Below are positions 37,601 through 50,564 of a stretch of DNA of 64,000 bases, piece after piece (position 1 is the stretch's first letter; the number at the start of each line of letters is the position of its first letter). Under the pieces are notes generated by a model. That model saw only the letters and a list, made by a program, of their open reading frames with translations, had not been told where the DNA came from and did no database searches. The stretch comes from Blasia pusilla. Taxonomy: Eukaryota; Marchantiophyta; Marchantiopsida; Blasiales. Position numbers and translations under genes: made by a program. The stretch lies in contig CM114273.1 of NCBI GenBank assembly GCA_050084515.1, positions 23,312,001 through 23,376,000 of the forward strand. Reading direction: 5' to 3'.

Positions 37601-38940
37601 GTGCAGGCTTTGCACTTTGCATTTAGTTAGCTCCCCTAAAATAAAACTGCTTTTCACCACGAAAAGTAAAAGTGAAATTTAAGGCCTTCTATTAGGGGCC
37701 AACACTTGACTTTGTTTACCAGATTTTCCATATGGGGAGGCATCCAAGTTTGTGTAATTTTCTCCATTTGCATACAAATGGAGAAATTTTTCTTTGAAAT
37801 ATTTTCTCCATCATAAGGAATGGACATGGGACCTTCTCGAGATAATTATTACCTTCCAGCCAAGTCCAATGAGGAGCCTTGCAAAGTCCGATGGTGATCC
37901 CCCCTAAGTCCCACGGTAAGACATAATATCTGTATTATTGTTAAAGGACATTCTTTATTTATCCTCCTCTTTCATTGCTTGCCACATGACACTTGGGACA
38001 CAAGAATATTTCACAAGGGTAAAGATATAATAGAAGAAGGAATCACAATGTCCCATGAATGGCTAAGTTAAGGAATGGAAGTTCATACATACTAAACAAA
38101 GTGATGCAAATAGTGAAAAAAATAGTTGGGTGAAAGGGCGTGTCAATTGGAGTCGCTTGCGAAGGGGATGTACATGAGACATGTTGTCATTCGTTTTGAG
38201 TTACAAATAATTTGGGGATCCACATAGTCGATTTTAGATAGACTCGGTGTCTACACATTTTTACTCCCGTTTAGCGGGTGATGGAAAACCTATTTGGAAT
38301 ACAATAAAAGGGGGGACTCAAAGAGTCCAATACTGAAGGCCACAACCGCCTTGGAAACACAAAAGGGGGTACCCCCTTGTACTCATGAATAGACGACCAT
38401 GAACATACATTGGATGCCCCTTAGAACGGGACGGGTAGCTCAAGAGCCTCCCAAATGTCAAGCCCTCATCCACCCATGGGGCCAAATCTTACTCGCCTTA
38501 GTGGTATATTTTCGTTTCAAATAGAAGGGGTTTTTTTTTGCAAATCCAGCCCCAAAGGCATCTCTAGGGCAAGGTAGTACTAGCATATTAATACAAAGAA
38601 GGACACAAAGAAACCTATTCCCTCATGAGTCGTCCCAAAGGAAGGTCTTCTAAGTAAATGGTAGTTTGAACTACCACGTAACTAAATGTAAATGGTCAAT
38701 TTTCTAACAACGCAGTTCGCAAACCCAAGTTACTTTCTTCACAACAGACTGCAATAACCCCTACACGTCACCCTCCGCCTCAAGCCGACACCTGGTACAC
38801 GCTTGTCCTTATCGCCCCACGTAGCCCCGTTACACTTGGCGGGCTCCGAGCAGCTCGGTCTCCGACCCACACGTGGCGCTCATGCATTCGGTGGAAGCTA
38901 CTGACCCGCAGCAGTTTCTCGCTCTTCTGTGTGTCTGTCG
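34605..38940. other. Spacer between OTC and PEBP genes, repeat remnants only
   Basis: The first few hundred bases are probably OTC 3' UTR. A segment at about 36,042-36,130 (ATCATCCATACATTCTTGAA onward) is related to 36,656-36,735, about 610 bp away. Poly-T at 37270-37281 and short GC-rich patches near 38,300-38,500 show no coding capacity. 38,720-38,940 is more GC-rich and is likely the proximal promoter of the PEBP gene. Confidence 0.5.
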
Positions 38941-38944
38941 TCTG

Positions 38945-38951
38945 TATAAAC
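38945..38951 (+). promoter_or_regulatory. TATA box candidate for the PEBP gene
   Basis: TATAAAC lies about 218 bp upstream of the start codon, in a region less AT-rich than the flanking spacer. Position and sequence fit a core promoter, but the transcription start is not known. Confidence 0.5.
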
Positions 38952-39162
38952 ATAAAAGCGGTCCGTTCAGCGGAAATATGATCATCCACTTCTGCAATCG
39001 AGTGTCTCGATTTCTGTCTGCTAATCGAATCCGAGTTGTGTAACGGGAAGAAGGAGCGATTTTCCAGCATCGGGAAGTCAAAATCTGTGAACTTCGACAG
39101 AATCAATCGGGGGACTAGAGAAGATTTAGATAGAATTGTTTGCGACAGGGATCTAGAGAAGA

Positions 39163-42100
39163 ATGGCGGAGGAGTTTCGACTGACGTCGAGTGCGTTTGG
39201 AAGTGAGGGGCGCATTCCGAGGAAGCACACGGCCGATGGGTCGGTGGGTCAGCACGACCTCTCGCCGCCTCTGCAGTGGCATAATGTGCCAGAGGGTACC
39301 GAGAGCTTGGCCATCATTGTGGAGGATGTCACGGCTCCTGAGGTTTCTGAATCCACCACCCCCTTCATCTACTGGTGCGTGCACTCCTGAAAAAAATGAC
39401 CTTTTTAATTGCAGCTGCCATTATGGCATTCATTTATCTCTCTATTTGTGGCCTCCATGTCTGCTAAACTTCGTTTTGCAATATTTGGATTTACACTTGG
39501 TTGATCTGAGTGGGAGTTCGGAAAAGAGAAAAGAGAGAAAGGCTGTGTAGACATTGTGGTTCAGGGATGGTAGACGGGAGGGATTACGTTTTCAATTGCA
39601 GCTACCAGGGCGGCATTAGATTGGCAGTCCGTCTTCTCTTCCAGAGCCTTGCTGTCGATGTAGCTGATTTCATGGGTAGCATTAACCACATCAGAGTGTG
39701 ATAGCCAAGGTCGTTAGCTGGTACAGTAACCTGTGCTGTGGTTTGCCCTCTATGCTATTGCAAACTCTGTGAATCGAAAGTGCCTTGTCTATAGACGGGA
39801 GGGATTACCTTTTCAATTGCAGCTACCATGGCGGCATTGGATTGGAATTCCGTATTCTCTTCGAGAGCCTTGGTCTCGATGTCGCTGATTTCATGGGTAG
39901 CATTAACCACATCAGAGTGTCATAGCTAGGGTCGATAGCTGATTGAGTAACCTTTGTTGTGGTTTGTCCTCCTATATTGCTTCAAACTGTGTGAATGGAA
40001 AGGCCCCTGTCCCTATAGACTCCAATTTTTATGCTAAATGAGATCATCCATTTACTCCCTCTCTTTTGGGAATGTTAATCAGACAAGAGAGACTGTACTG
40101 AGTACAGTCTATCTCATGCTACTGAACTGTTGCATAGGTGTGTGAAAGCTAGAGAGTATCTTAGGCCCTCGCTGGTGATGCCTTTTCTCTTCCTTTCTTG
40201 TCAACTACTGTATAACTTACAAAACGAAGTCCCATGGCCCTCTGGGGTTCTCATGGACAAAAATCTATTCTTTCATTCTCTCCAAGTCTTCCCATGTGAA
40301 GATGCTTTTTCGTTGGACCCTCACTAAAATGTGGCATGGCAGTGCGTATGTAACACCAAACAAAGAGATAGGCTTGAACCTGGCAGTTGAAAGTTGGTCC
40401 AGGATATGGTGTCGATGCCCTCACGAAGCGCTAAGGTTTGGGTGAGTTGAATTTGGAGCCACTGGAGGTTAGACATGACACCGCCAGGTTGATATGACAC
40501 AGGCAGTTAGAAGCAAGGGACTTCCATCGCTAAGCATTGATGGTCAAATCTTCGATGAGTGTGAGTGGGAAAGATCTCCCCGCAGAACCTGAAATGTGGG
40601 ATAGAAATAATTCTTTGTAGATACCGTAATCTTAGAGCGGGAGAACGCTCACATCTACCGAGCATCCAGAAATCGAGAAGGGAACACCCTTCTCTCTTGA
40701 ATTTGTATCGTGAATCAGAAAAAGTGGAGAACCAATGGGTAGAACTCCTTGCGCAGGTTCAGGCCACGGGCGTTCCGCTTGGACTAGGAAAAAATCTGGA
40801 TGGAATCTCAATCAAAGTTCTGCACCTTATGTGATGGTGGGGTTGAAACCTTGACTGTTTACAACACAAAGAACGGAACAACAACCTAGGCTAAAATTAC
40901 TAAGCTGTTCTCATCAGAGCTATTCGTCACGTTCAGTAGCATCTACATAAAGATGTTACACTGGTCTGTAGCGTTCTTTCACTACATGTTAGAGAATATA
41001 GAGTATTTTGTCTGGTACTGGGAAGATTAGTACAATCACTGTATTCTGTGGGGTAAGCACTGACGCCACCTGACAGAATCTGCCTAATCTCATGTGTAAC
41101 TTTCTGCAGTTCTTCCTCCCTCATCTCAATCTGTAGGACCGTCCAACCAAGCTCAGGATGCGATAGACAGTACTTCTCTCTCGAATTATAGACAAAGATA
41201 GTATTGCAGTGGCCTCAACTGAATGAGATCAGTATAATTTCTAGCCACAGATAACTGGGATGAGTAATTAAAACTCGACGCGTAAAGTAGTTGTGGGGGC
41301 TTTCAGAAAGTACAGTCTCCAACAAGAGCAGGACGATTTAGGATCTAATGTTACGATCTATCAAAAGCCTCTATACAGATTGAGAAAAATGTTGCCCGGA
41401 AGAGTAGTTGAAATCTTAATGCTCAAACCACAGTAACACAAAAATATTGTTCTGTGTGTCATTTAAGCGTATCAGAGCAAGTCTGATTGAACGTGTCTCA
41501 ACCAAGTCTTAAACAGACAGTTTATCGACATGGTGAACAGTGTTCATCATTACCTCAAATCTCTACCTTGCGAAATACAACGGAGTGTTTGACCAAATCA
41601 GATTGGATGCAGTGAAAACTGTGGTATTTAAAAGTTTTGAATCGGCCTTTGCTAATCATTAGTGTTTGTTTTGCACTGTCACATGCAGGGTGGTCGTCAA
41701 CATCCCCCCAACGTTGAAGGGTAATCGTCTAACTTGATACACATCATCCCCATTCCTTATCAGCGATAATGTTTTTTGCTCTAGCCCAGAAGTTCAAGTT
41801 GTAGACCCGAAATACGTCGACGAATGTCTAGTGTTTCCCTGCTAAGAGTTCTCTGGTTGCAAGGTCAGTAAACGTCTTATATAATGATTTCTTGTTACAC
41901 AAACGGACAGGGCTACCAGCTGGTTTCAACCACAAGGATGTCGAAGGTCATGAGGAGTATGGAGATATTCAGGAAGGCGTGAATGACGACAAGAGTCCCA
42001 ATTATCGTGGCCCCAAGCCCGGCACAGACAATCAACGCATTGAATTCAAAATCTTTGCTCTCGACACCAAAGTGAAACTGGGGAAGAAGGTTTGCTCTCA

Positions 42101-42894
42101 CGACTTCTACTCACTCGAGAGGATTCATCTCTACTGTTACGAAAGTAAGCTATATCCATTCTTAATAAAGTAAATAATTTCCGGAGCAGGCAATGTCCGA
42201 TTAGTGTTGGGAAACGAATGTCCGACTGAAAATTCCCTCGTAAACATGTGACTCCAAAATAATCACTGACTTGGGACTTTGACTATGTGAATGCGAAAAA
42301 GATAACGATTTGTTGCTCCATAAAGCGTGACTGCAAAGCAATCAGTCGAGACTGTTGAGTTGGGCAACTGTCATCCTTGCAAGAAAAAAAAGTTCTCGAC
42401 TACTCCTTCATAAGCTACGTCAGTGAAAAGTAGTGAATTAAATTTTAGGTTAACAGCTTCCTTGCCAATGAGAAAATTCTCCTGTTCTTCATTTTGCTTC
42501 ATATATGAAATGAGTGGAAGATAGTAGATAAATTCATTTCCTCAAATCGATCTTACTATCAAATATCATGACGAGCTGCTCATATGTGTTATGAGAAACT
42601 AGATTGGAGAATTAGAAGCTCCTGTCACGATCGATCTAGTCCCCTTGATGAAAATGCTCCAGATTTATGACCTCTCCACTCCCAACCACTCTCCCATCTC
42701 TGACCTGATGGTAATGTCTCACTGAATACTCGCAGGCAACAAAGGATAAACTGGTAGATGCCATGGAGGATCATATTCTGGCAGAGGCGACATTGGTGGG
42801 GACTTACCATACCAGAGAGAGATCGGAGGGTGGAGGCTTCTTATATGGAAGAGATCCTATGGATGGACAGCCACTGTATCACAACTTCCAGTGA
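39163..42894 (+). CDS. PEBP / YbhB-like phosphatidylethanolamine-binding family protein (4 exons)
   Basis: Exons: 39163-39374, 41689-41720, 41911-42089, 42736-42894. GT-AG junctions and phases agree, giving 193 residues. The start FRLTSSAFGSEGRIPRKHTA, then DLSPPLQWHNVPEGTESLAI and IVEDVTAP, is the N-terminal signature of bacterial YbhB-type PEBP proteins, which plants also have as small cytosolic proteins of about 160 residues. Exon 2 encodes WVVVNIPPTLKG. Exon 3 has GLPAGF ... DIQEGVNDDK ... YRGPKPGTDNQRIEFKIFAL. The family binds phospholipids or small anionic ligands; the plant YbhB-type function is poorly known. It is not an FT/TFL1-type flowering regulator. The C-terminus carries about 30 extra residues (from GTYHTRERSEGGG to the end) beyond the usual end. 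Intron 1 is long (2.3 kb) and holds a tandem duplication. Confidence 0.93.
39571..40018. repeat. Tandem duplication (about 222 bp x 2) in PEBP intron 1
   Basis: Two copies start at TAGACGGGAGGGATTAC (39571 and 39792). Each contains TTTTCAATTGCAGCTACCA, which resembles a 3' splice site, and TTTCATGGGTAGCATTAACC. A trace of a third TATAGAC start is at 40014. A shorter related piece (TTTTAATTGCAGCTGCCATT) lies at about 39403 near the intron start. Confidence 0.9.
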
Positions 42895-42899
42895 AGTTG

Positions 42900-44400
42900 T
42901 GATCTGAAGCTGAGCATCAACTTCTGTCATGAACTCGCAGTGTAAATACTTTCATATGCAATTCACAGTAGGAAGGGTTAGAGAAGGGGAATCTTGTCTC
43001 ATGGCAGGAACTAGCATACCAGGAAGTTAAGAGCTGAAAGGTTGGAATCTTGGAGATCTTTTCCTCGTTAGTGTTAGCCTTGAGAAAAAGAAGCTGAAAC
43101 GTTTGGATTGTGATGAGTACTAGAAGAGTTTCTGTTTGTGGTGAGAACCATAGTAAAATCTTTTCTGATTTTGGACAATAGACAGTGGGAAATATGAAAA
43201 GTCATCAGGCGATGCCGGGGAGAAAATCGGTGTGTTTATATGCATGGGGATTGAAAGAGCAAGAAACTGGATGTGTATATACACACTAGAATAATGTAGT
43301 TAATTTCTTCCTCATTTAACAAGGGAATGATATTGAATTTTTATGTCCTATGACAAACAGAATGATATTGAATTCGTATACAACCTACTGCGGAATGTGT
43401 GACACACACAAGGTAAATAACATTGATATAATTTCGTCGTATGTGGTCATTCAGTTTAGTTTGGTGAACGTTCCTCTCATGTGAAAACGCATCGGAATAT
43501 GTAAAAATTGGTAAACCTTCGGTTCTACCTCTCACAAGACGGAAGGGAAGATTCACTGAATGTGAATACTCACTACAGTAGAACTAGAACGGCCCAAGCA
43601 ATCCTGAAATCGACAGTAGGGTTGAGTTTTGACGGAATGAAGCTGACTTTGAACATGCAGAAAATTAAATTAGTACAGTTCCGGATCGGATGTGTTGTAA
43701 TTGACCAACTTCTACAGTACAGTTCTCTCTCATATGACATAACAAATTCCACTGTAATCATAATCAAATCTATTACACCTTGAAAGTAGCGCCGTGATTG
43801 AAGTGGAATATGTGGATTGGAAGGCCTAAATTCGCAACCAAAACTCTCCCAAGTTGCGTTGCATCCAAAAGAGCATCCATCTATGCCTACAAATCAGAGT
43901 ACTGGTGGAATGGATCTGTACAGGTAAACCTTAAAATTAGTAGAGGGAAGTTGTTTCTCTAATCTGATAGTAAAGTGGTGTATGTACTATTCAGCTGTAG
44001 CAGGATACTAGCTTACCAAATTGGCAAAAGTGTCGTTTTGCATATGTTCACGGATTGTGCTCATTTGCTTACCCCTACAGTCCTCATTCCGTCACGAATA
44101 CACTGTCACTGTAATGCGCAGGAACTAGGCGCTACACTGACAGAGAGGATAAGCACAAAGAAAACACACGAATTTCTCGTGTGAAATGAAAAGTAAATTC
44201 AAATCAATTTAAACAGTTATCCCGTTTATATGTACCAGTATTTTATCAACTAATAAGATGTCTCTGTCATGTGTTTAAAAAAGTGTTAAAGTAAATTTTA
44301 AAATTTTTTTTTAAAAAAAAAAAAAATTTAGTATAAAATTCATGGGAAATAAAAAAATTGTAATCCCCTCTTCATAATTAAATTTTCTTTCTAAATTTAT
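42900..44400. other. Spacer downstream of PEBP, no gene seen
   Basis: This includes the PEBP 3' UTR. AATGATATTGAATT is repeated at about 43326 and 43362. Poly-A and poly-T runs lie at 44300-44330. The short open frames have no domain signal. Confidence 0.5.
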
Positions 44401-44404
44401 TTTA

Positions 44405-44580
44405 AAAAAGTTCGTATACATTCACGGGAAAAAAATAATGATGATGCATACAAATTCCATTTTTTTGTGTCCCCCATAACATATGAAACATTTTTTTGTT
44501 GCCCATTCTCCATTTAAACATAGAAGTGTTTGCAAATAAAAAAGACACTCTTTATAATCTCTCCTAAAAAGATTTTGAAA
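44405..44580 (-). repeat. Second copy of the Helitron-like repeat family seen at 27.9 kb
   Basis: TTCGTATACATTCACGGGAA (44411 onward) corresponds to the terminal-hairpin region at 27902. Segments such as CATATGAAACATTTTTTTGT and GTGTTTGCAAAT match the following bases of that copy in the same order. The terminal hairpin is eroded here. Confidence 0.45.
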
Positions 44581-46190
44581 AGTCCATAATAATCTTTCTT
44601 CATTTTCAATTATCTTGACATGTATGCCAAAAACATGTGTCAAGAAGGATAAACGATTCAATCTAGTGCTAACTTGCATTAGCTAATACACGCTGCACCT
44701 TATATATCGATTCATATTAGTACTAACATGGATGGAGTGCGTAGCATTGGCTAATTCGGATTACACCTTATTTAGTTAGCCAACACGATTAAAAAAAGAA
44801 AGTCCCCATTTCTATTTGTAAATTTCTTTTTCCACCTCTCTAGTATACGTTCATCCCCATTTTATCATTTAAAAAAAGAAAGAAAATTCTTCCTTTTTAA
44901 TTTATAAAATCACAATAAAATTTGAAAGATTGATTTTTTTAATTATCATAAAATGCGAATTATGTGATACACCATAAGGCAAGAGCACCTTAAGCTAATA
45001 TGATCATTTTTTTCATCACTTCGATATGTCTAGGGCTTTGTGTATGGTCAACATATGTGGCCAGATTTTGAGGTACTAAGTGTTAAAAAGAATCTAGATT
45101 ATCCTTGAATCTAGAAGATCTAGAGGGATTAAAATCATTGGTGAGACAGAGAAAGGTTAAACACTAGACCGCTGGCCTCTTCTCGTTCAAGTAGCTTTCA
45201 TTTAAACCCTTTTGAACATACACACCACCTATTAATGCTACCTTGCAAGAAATAACAAGAGTCTTGTTGCCATGTCTAGGCTAGCTCCATGCAGAATTTT
45301 AATGCTAACTTGCAAGAAATAACAGGAGTCTTTTGGCCATGTCTAAGCTAGCTAGGCTAGCTCCGTGCACAATTCAACAAGATATTCAAGATTAAATCTC
45401 CGGAATGGAATTTTTGGAAATTTTAAAGAATTTTTTTTCCAAAATATTCGGGTTTTCAATTTCCATGTGAGTAAAAAATCGGTGCTAAGGCAGCTATGCC
45501 AATGATGGGATGGCCTATGGAAAATTCATGAATTTTTAATTAATTTTTTTTGAAAATATCTAATTCATGAAAAACGTCGCTTATTAGAGATAAACATACA
45601 TAAGGAACGCTTGAACTTGAAACAAGAAAGAGTTGAACTTGCAACAAGAAAGAGTTGTATCACCAAGCTATGACAAGCTCATACACATGAGACAAGTAAA
45701 CACGAGTTGAACATTCAAGAAGATTCATACCATACTGTGAGTCATGCACAATGGATCATGTATCACAAACTAAATAGTGCAATAAGTTGGTTGCGGAATG
45801 CCACAATCACAGTGGTTAAATTTTCCTATTTGCAACCGACATTTGTACAATAATTTGCATATTTTTTAGTGTGGTGCAACCATCCCTAGTTTCAAGACAA
45901 TCATATGATAGTCGTGAATTGGCCAAAAGTGTTCTTGTGTCCTGCACAAGTATGTCTTGCTAATTGCAATATACAAGTGTGTAAGATTGAAAATGTGTCT
46001 ATTTGCAAAAATTTAAGTTTCAAAGAAGACATGATGGGATAAATTATGGGAACTTGAGAAGCTTTAAGAATCTAGGTCGTTGCACTAAAAAATTCCAAAG
46101 ATGGAGTCTTGAGTGGGCAATGGACTCTTATCTCATGATGATGGTATTAAAGAAGGACTATATAATAAGGATATGCCTCTTTTGGAGTCT
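44580..46190. other. AT-rich spacer with a 67-bp tandem duplication
   Basis: TTAATGCTA(C/A)CTTGCAAGAA starts two copies at 45232 and 45299, both containing GCCATGTCTA(G/A)GCTAGCT and ending near 45365. A shorter repeat built on GCTAAT and ACACCTTAT lies near 44,680-44,780. No gene was recognised. Confidence 0.6.
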
Positions 46191-46194
46191 TTCC

Positions 46195-46476
46195 CATGGT
46201 TGCACGTGGACAAACTCCGAGTCCGTGGACATGTCCATGTCCGTCCTATGGAAGGACTTGTCCATATGCGCCCCACCTTTCCCTTCATCATGCTTCCCCT
46301 TATTCCTTCGTGTTCCATACTCCCCCATTTCTTCCTCCCTCCACCTCCACTCCCTCCTCCCTCATTGCTCCCGTCATCCTTGCCTTGCCTTTCATCATGG
46401 ACTATAAGTATGGGTCCCACCTCTTAGAACCCCTGTTCGTCCTAAAGAAGGACTTATCCGTTTATGTGCAATCATG
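46195..46476. mobile_element. Non-autonomous hAT-like element (MITE), 282 bp
   Basis: The left end CATGGTTGCACGTGGAC and right end (reverse complement CATGATTGCACATAAAC) are terminal inverted repeats. Flanking 8-bp sequences GTCTTTCC (46187-46194) and CTCTTTCC (46477-46484) match at 7 of 8 positions, and an 8-bp target duplication is the hAT hallmark. The interior has repeated GTCCATGTCC/GTGGACATG motifs near the left end. No transposase is encoded. Confidence 0.8.
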
Positions 46477-46484
46477 CTCTTTCC

Positions 46485-47812
46485 TCTTCTTGAATTGCAC
46501 AAGAGACCAAATTATGGGAGAAACCAATTGGTGCTCCTATTGCTCCGAGTGATGAGATAATGAAATATGATTATTCCATTGGAAATTAGATAAGAATCAC
46601 GAAGGCTAAAGTGGTGAATTTGTGTGGTGTAACACTTTTCAAAGAACCCATATCTTCCTCTTCTCTCACAATTTTAAATAGACATAGAAATGAGAGAAAG
46701 GAAGAGGTATTCATGGCAAAAATATTAATAAAGATTTTGCATATAGTGCATAGATGAGAAAGTTCAGAAATTAAGGAGGAAGGTTGGAAGAGGCCAATGC
46801 AAGCTTAGAAATGAGATTTCTTTTCTAGATGTGGTGAGAAAGCCAAAGAATATTGAATGAAACTATAAAGAAGAGGAAATTGTGGAATGCAAGTTGAACC
46901 TTCATTGTGGGAACAATGATGCATATGAAAAATTCAAGTTTGATTCACTTGAACAATGATGCACATGAAAAATTCAAGTTTAATTCACTTGAAAAAAAAG
47001 GTATAATGTGACACTTTTTGAAATATAATAGAGCGAATGATGAATACTGGTTTTTGGCATTTGATGGATTTATGAGTATTATGGATATTGAAAACAATTC
47101 GATATATTAATTATAATCTATTTTAGAGGAAACTAAAAAATTCTAATGAATTGATCTCCATTAGAAATTAAAAAATAATTAAGGATATTTTGGCTCAAAG
47201 TTATAGACAATAGGGATATATTTTATAGTCGTCTTATGAATGGTGAGATCCACGTGTTGTGGCTAGTAACTTGTGTTGGAGGTAACCTCGTATGTTGCAC
47301 ATCCTCCCTTCTTAAGAGAATACTTAAATTTCTCAAGGTGTTTTATGCCATTTTGGTGGGTATCCTTGTGCAAGTTGTGCTATTAGGCTCCATAATGAGA
47401 AAATAACCCTTAAGTACGTTCATCTCTCATAATCATCTCATTGGCATCTACAACTACTAGACCTTACCTCCTTTCAATCTCCTAAGGCCTCCAATGATTA
47501 TGTGGATATACAAATGATCCTCTCAACCTTAAGCTAGTGCTCCATACGAAGGAGCAAGTTCCTAAAAAAAAATCAACTATATTTGAGAATAGATATACAT
47601 ATACAAAGTAGCTATAACTCTAATTTTGGTCCAATGGGACCTAAAACACAAGCTTATTATCTTGCATGGACAAGTTAACTACCTCCCTCACATATTTTAT
47701 GTAACTTATTCAAGGAGATTTTGATGAAGAAGTTTTGGAAAGGGAAGATTTGGTCCTCTTAAACTTCTATTCCTCTATATATATATTGAGAATCCAACCC
47801 TTTTGCCGCAAT
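46485..47812. other. AT-rich spacer with a 40-bp tandem duplication
   Basis: GAACAATGATGCA(T/C)ATGAAA begins two copies at 46911 and 46951, which extend to about 46990. No other structure or gene was recognised. Confidence 0.6.
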
Positions 47813-47908
47813 TGCAAGGGCAAAAATCAACAATGTGATAATTGACGGCGGATCAAGTTCAAATTTTATGCCATATCAAACTTATCAATCCTTGGGATTG
47901 ATAAGTTG
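47813..47908 (+). pseudogene. Aspartic protease fragment of an LTR retrotransposon
   Basis: The frame ARAKINNVIIDGGSSSNFMP ... YQTYQSLGL ends in a stop at 47906. It resembles the retrotransposon protease core, with DGGS in place of DSGS or DTGA. No other intact pol domain could be placed next to it. Confidence 0.6.
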
Positions 47909-47909
47909 A

Positions 47910-50434
47910 AAGAGATGATCTGCATGAGTGTCTTGAAATTCAAAATAACTAAAACGCAACCTTATGTTTTCATTTAACCATTGTGAATGGGCATTACCAT
48001 TGGTTATGGTAAGGGACTTAGATCTATAAAGAAGCTATATATAATATTCCTCAATGGATTGATGGAGAATATGTGATCTATTTAATGATAAGTGAATAGT
48101 TTACAAGCATGTGGATTTCAATTTTCTCTAGCAAAATTACATCTGCCCAAATCTTGAATGTGAAGTTTAGGATTCCACAATAAATAGGTTTCTTTGATAG
48201 TTTTATCGATTTTGGCCATATATCTTGAATTTTTTAATTTTTTAATCATGTTTCCTTCCATTTTGAAAAAAAATCAAAATTTATCTCCTGACATATATTA
48301 TCTTTTGTGTAATTGGAAAATTTCATATATTGGAATTATTTTCAAAATAGTATTATGATAATCAATGAAAAAAACAAGGTAGGACTATACAAAAAACCTT
48401 AAAGAATTTTGGTTGCTCTAGACTAAATATCTTTCTATATGGGTTTGTGAGGCAAAAGGTGGGCTCTATAAAGTCACATTGTTTTGGTTTCTTTAGGTTG
48501 ATTAAGTTTTTATAGTTAGTGATTAGCCTCCCTCTCTTGGTAGAATTATATATTGGGATATTCATTGGTCTAAACCTTTTTCTTCATGCATTAAACTTCT
48601 AAAGTTAGAGTTTCACCCTCTTTCTTTACTACAAGATGTAACTCACTCTATCTATTTCCTAGTTAGATTTGTAAAGTTACTAGTTTGAGGCCTTGCTACA
48701 TAACAACTTTTTTCCACATTACCCTATCCAAGATTTTTTTATTGAATTAGGAGTAAGGGTCCCCCTCTAAAGCAAGGTTGTATGTGGAAAAAAGTCCATG
48801 TCCATGTCCGTAGACTTTTGTGCGTCCTATGCGAACTTGTCTAAAGGGTACTTTTTATTTGAGTCTATCCACTTCATTCTTAGATGGATTTTCAAAGTTT
48901 GAATACAGGGCCTCTTAATTAGTCAGGCCGCTTTTCTTGAATAGATTTCATAAACTAGAAGTTGGGATGATCTCCTCTATTATTGATTATTTTTCTCTAT
49001 TACAATCATGTTATACCATGGCTCTAAAGGGTTCTTGAGATAAGGTTAAGGAGTGATGTATATTTGTACTTCATGCCTAGAAGAATATCTCTCTTGCAAA
49101 TTGATGAATGAGGATAATATAGACTATAGAAGTGAACTTTCTAGCCAAGAAGTTAGTAGAACTTATCTTCAAGAGATATGCTAACGATGAATCCTAGAAA
49201 AAATTTAACTAGCTAGGATTATTAAATTGGGAGTTTAGAATTTTCTATAATGCTACCACTATTTAGGTTTACAATGGCTAAGTTATTATACTCTTTGTAA
49301 ATTTGTAAAATTCCTAATAAAAATTGGGTTGAATCAACTTGAAGTAGAATACCAAACTTAATCATATTTTGTAAATCCAATCGATCAATTCTTATAAAAG
49401 TGAAGGAATGTTAAACTAAATAGTGTAGTTTCTAATCTTATAGCTAGAAAATTCTCCCTTGAACTTTACTTTGCTCATTCATTGCCCTATTTTATCCTAA
49501 TAGGTTGGTAACTTGGTAATAGTGTAGATCTTAGAGGTTTAAAGCACTAAGTGATGACTTAATAAAATCTAAAAAATAATTGAAAAGAATGGACTGTAAA
49601 GTCTTAAATTCATATACTACAAATAGAAGTTTATTATTAGAAAAAGGTATGTAGGATAAGAAAATAAGAGAGTCCCAAACATTGAGGAGTTTTAAAAATA
49701 GACACATAGTATGAAATAAGAATGGGCTTAATAGATGCACCATTAAATTTATCAAAGAATTGGGAAGCACTTACCTTATAAAAAGTCCTTCCAAATAATA
49801 ATGGATTTTTTTTTAAAGAAATTGGAGTTATTAAGCAAATACAACAACATCAATAATATTGATCGAGGAGGAAACTTTGTAAGAGTAAAATAATAGATGT
49901 ACTTGTATCTATGGGGAAGGGTTATGGAGTTGTTGCTCAAAGCTTTCCTCTTTTAAGTGGATAGTTTCTTCTAACTAGCTTGATGGAAGTATGTATGTTC
50001 CTCTTTGTCTTTCTTTTTTTCATTTTTCCTTTTAACTCCCTAAGATTCAGGACATGTTATTCTTCTCATCTAATCTATTGGATATGTAAACACAACAACA
50101 AATGAGCATTAAGTATCATACTATAATTGAAATGTAAATAGACTAGACTGGTCAAATTTTGAACATTACCAATGGAAAAGGGGTCATATAATACAAAATA
50201 ATCTAATTTCTGTTGAAGAAATTTTTATGAAGAAAAAGGGCCATATAATACCAAAAAAATATCTTTTTTTCCATTGAAATTTTTATGACACCAAAAAACG
50301 ATTTATGCATCTTTTAAACTCAAGCTAGGAGGGAAAACTTTTCTTGAAAGGGCTAGGGGCATGAATGGGAAAGTCTATATTTTTAAGGACCCTCTTAAAT
50401 ATTCTTCACATGACTCTTTACTTCACAAATTCAA
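47910..50434. other. AT-rich retroelement-derived spacer
   Basis: No complete domain was found. A hAT-like left end (CAAGGTTGTATGTGG, from 48773, followed by GTCCATGTCCATGTCCGTAG) has no visible partner and is probably a truncated copy of the short element family. The rest has dense stops in all frames. Confidence 0.5.
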
Positions 50435-50520
50435 CATGGTTGCACAAAAACAGACAATTGCAAGATAATTGCATGGGACGCATATGGACGTACAAGTTTG
50501 GATATGTCCACGGACATGGA
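50435..50520. mobile_element. Partial hAT-like MITE, left end only
   Basis: CATGGTTGCACAAAAACAGAC (50435-50455) matches the terminal repeats of the family, and GTCCACGGACATGG follows at about 50506. No right terminus or target duplication was found; it stops short of the complete element at 50565. Confidence 0.55.
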
Positions 50521-50564
50521 TTGGAAGAGATGAGGTCCACATTTACAGCTCATACGTAAGATAG

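Noticed and set aside
46003-46552. Plus-strand frames of 104-134 codons
   Set aside because: They overlap the short hAT-like element in different frames and are Pro/Ser/His-rich with no family signal.
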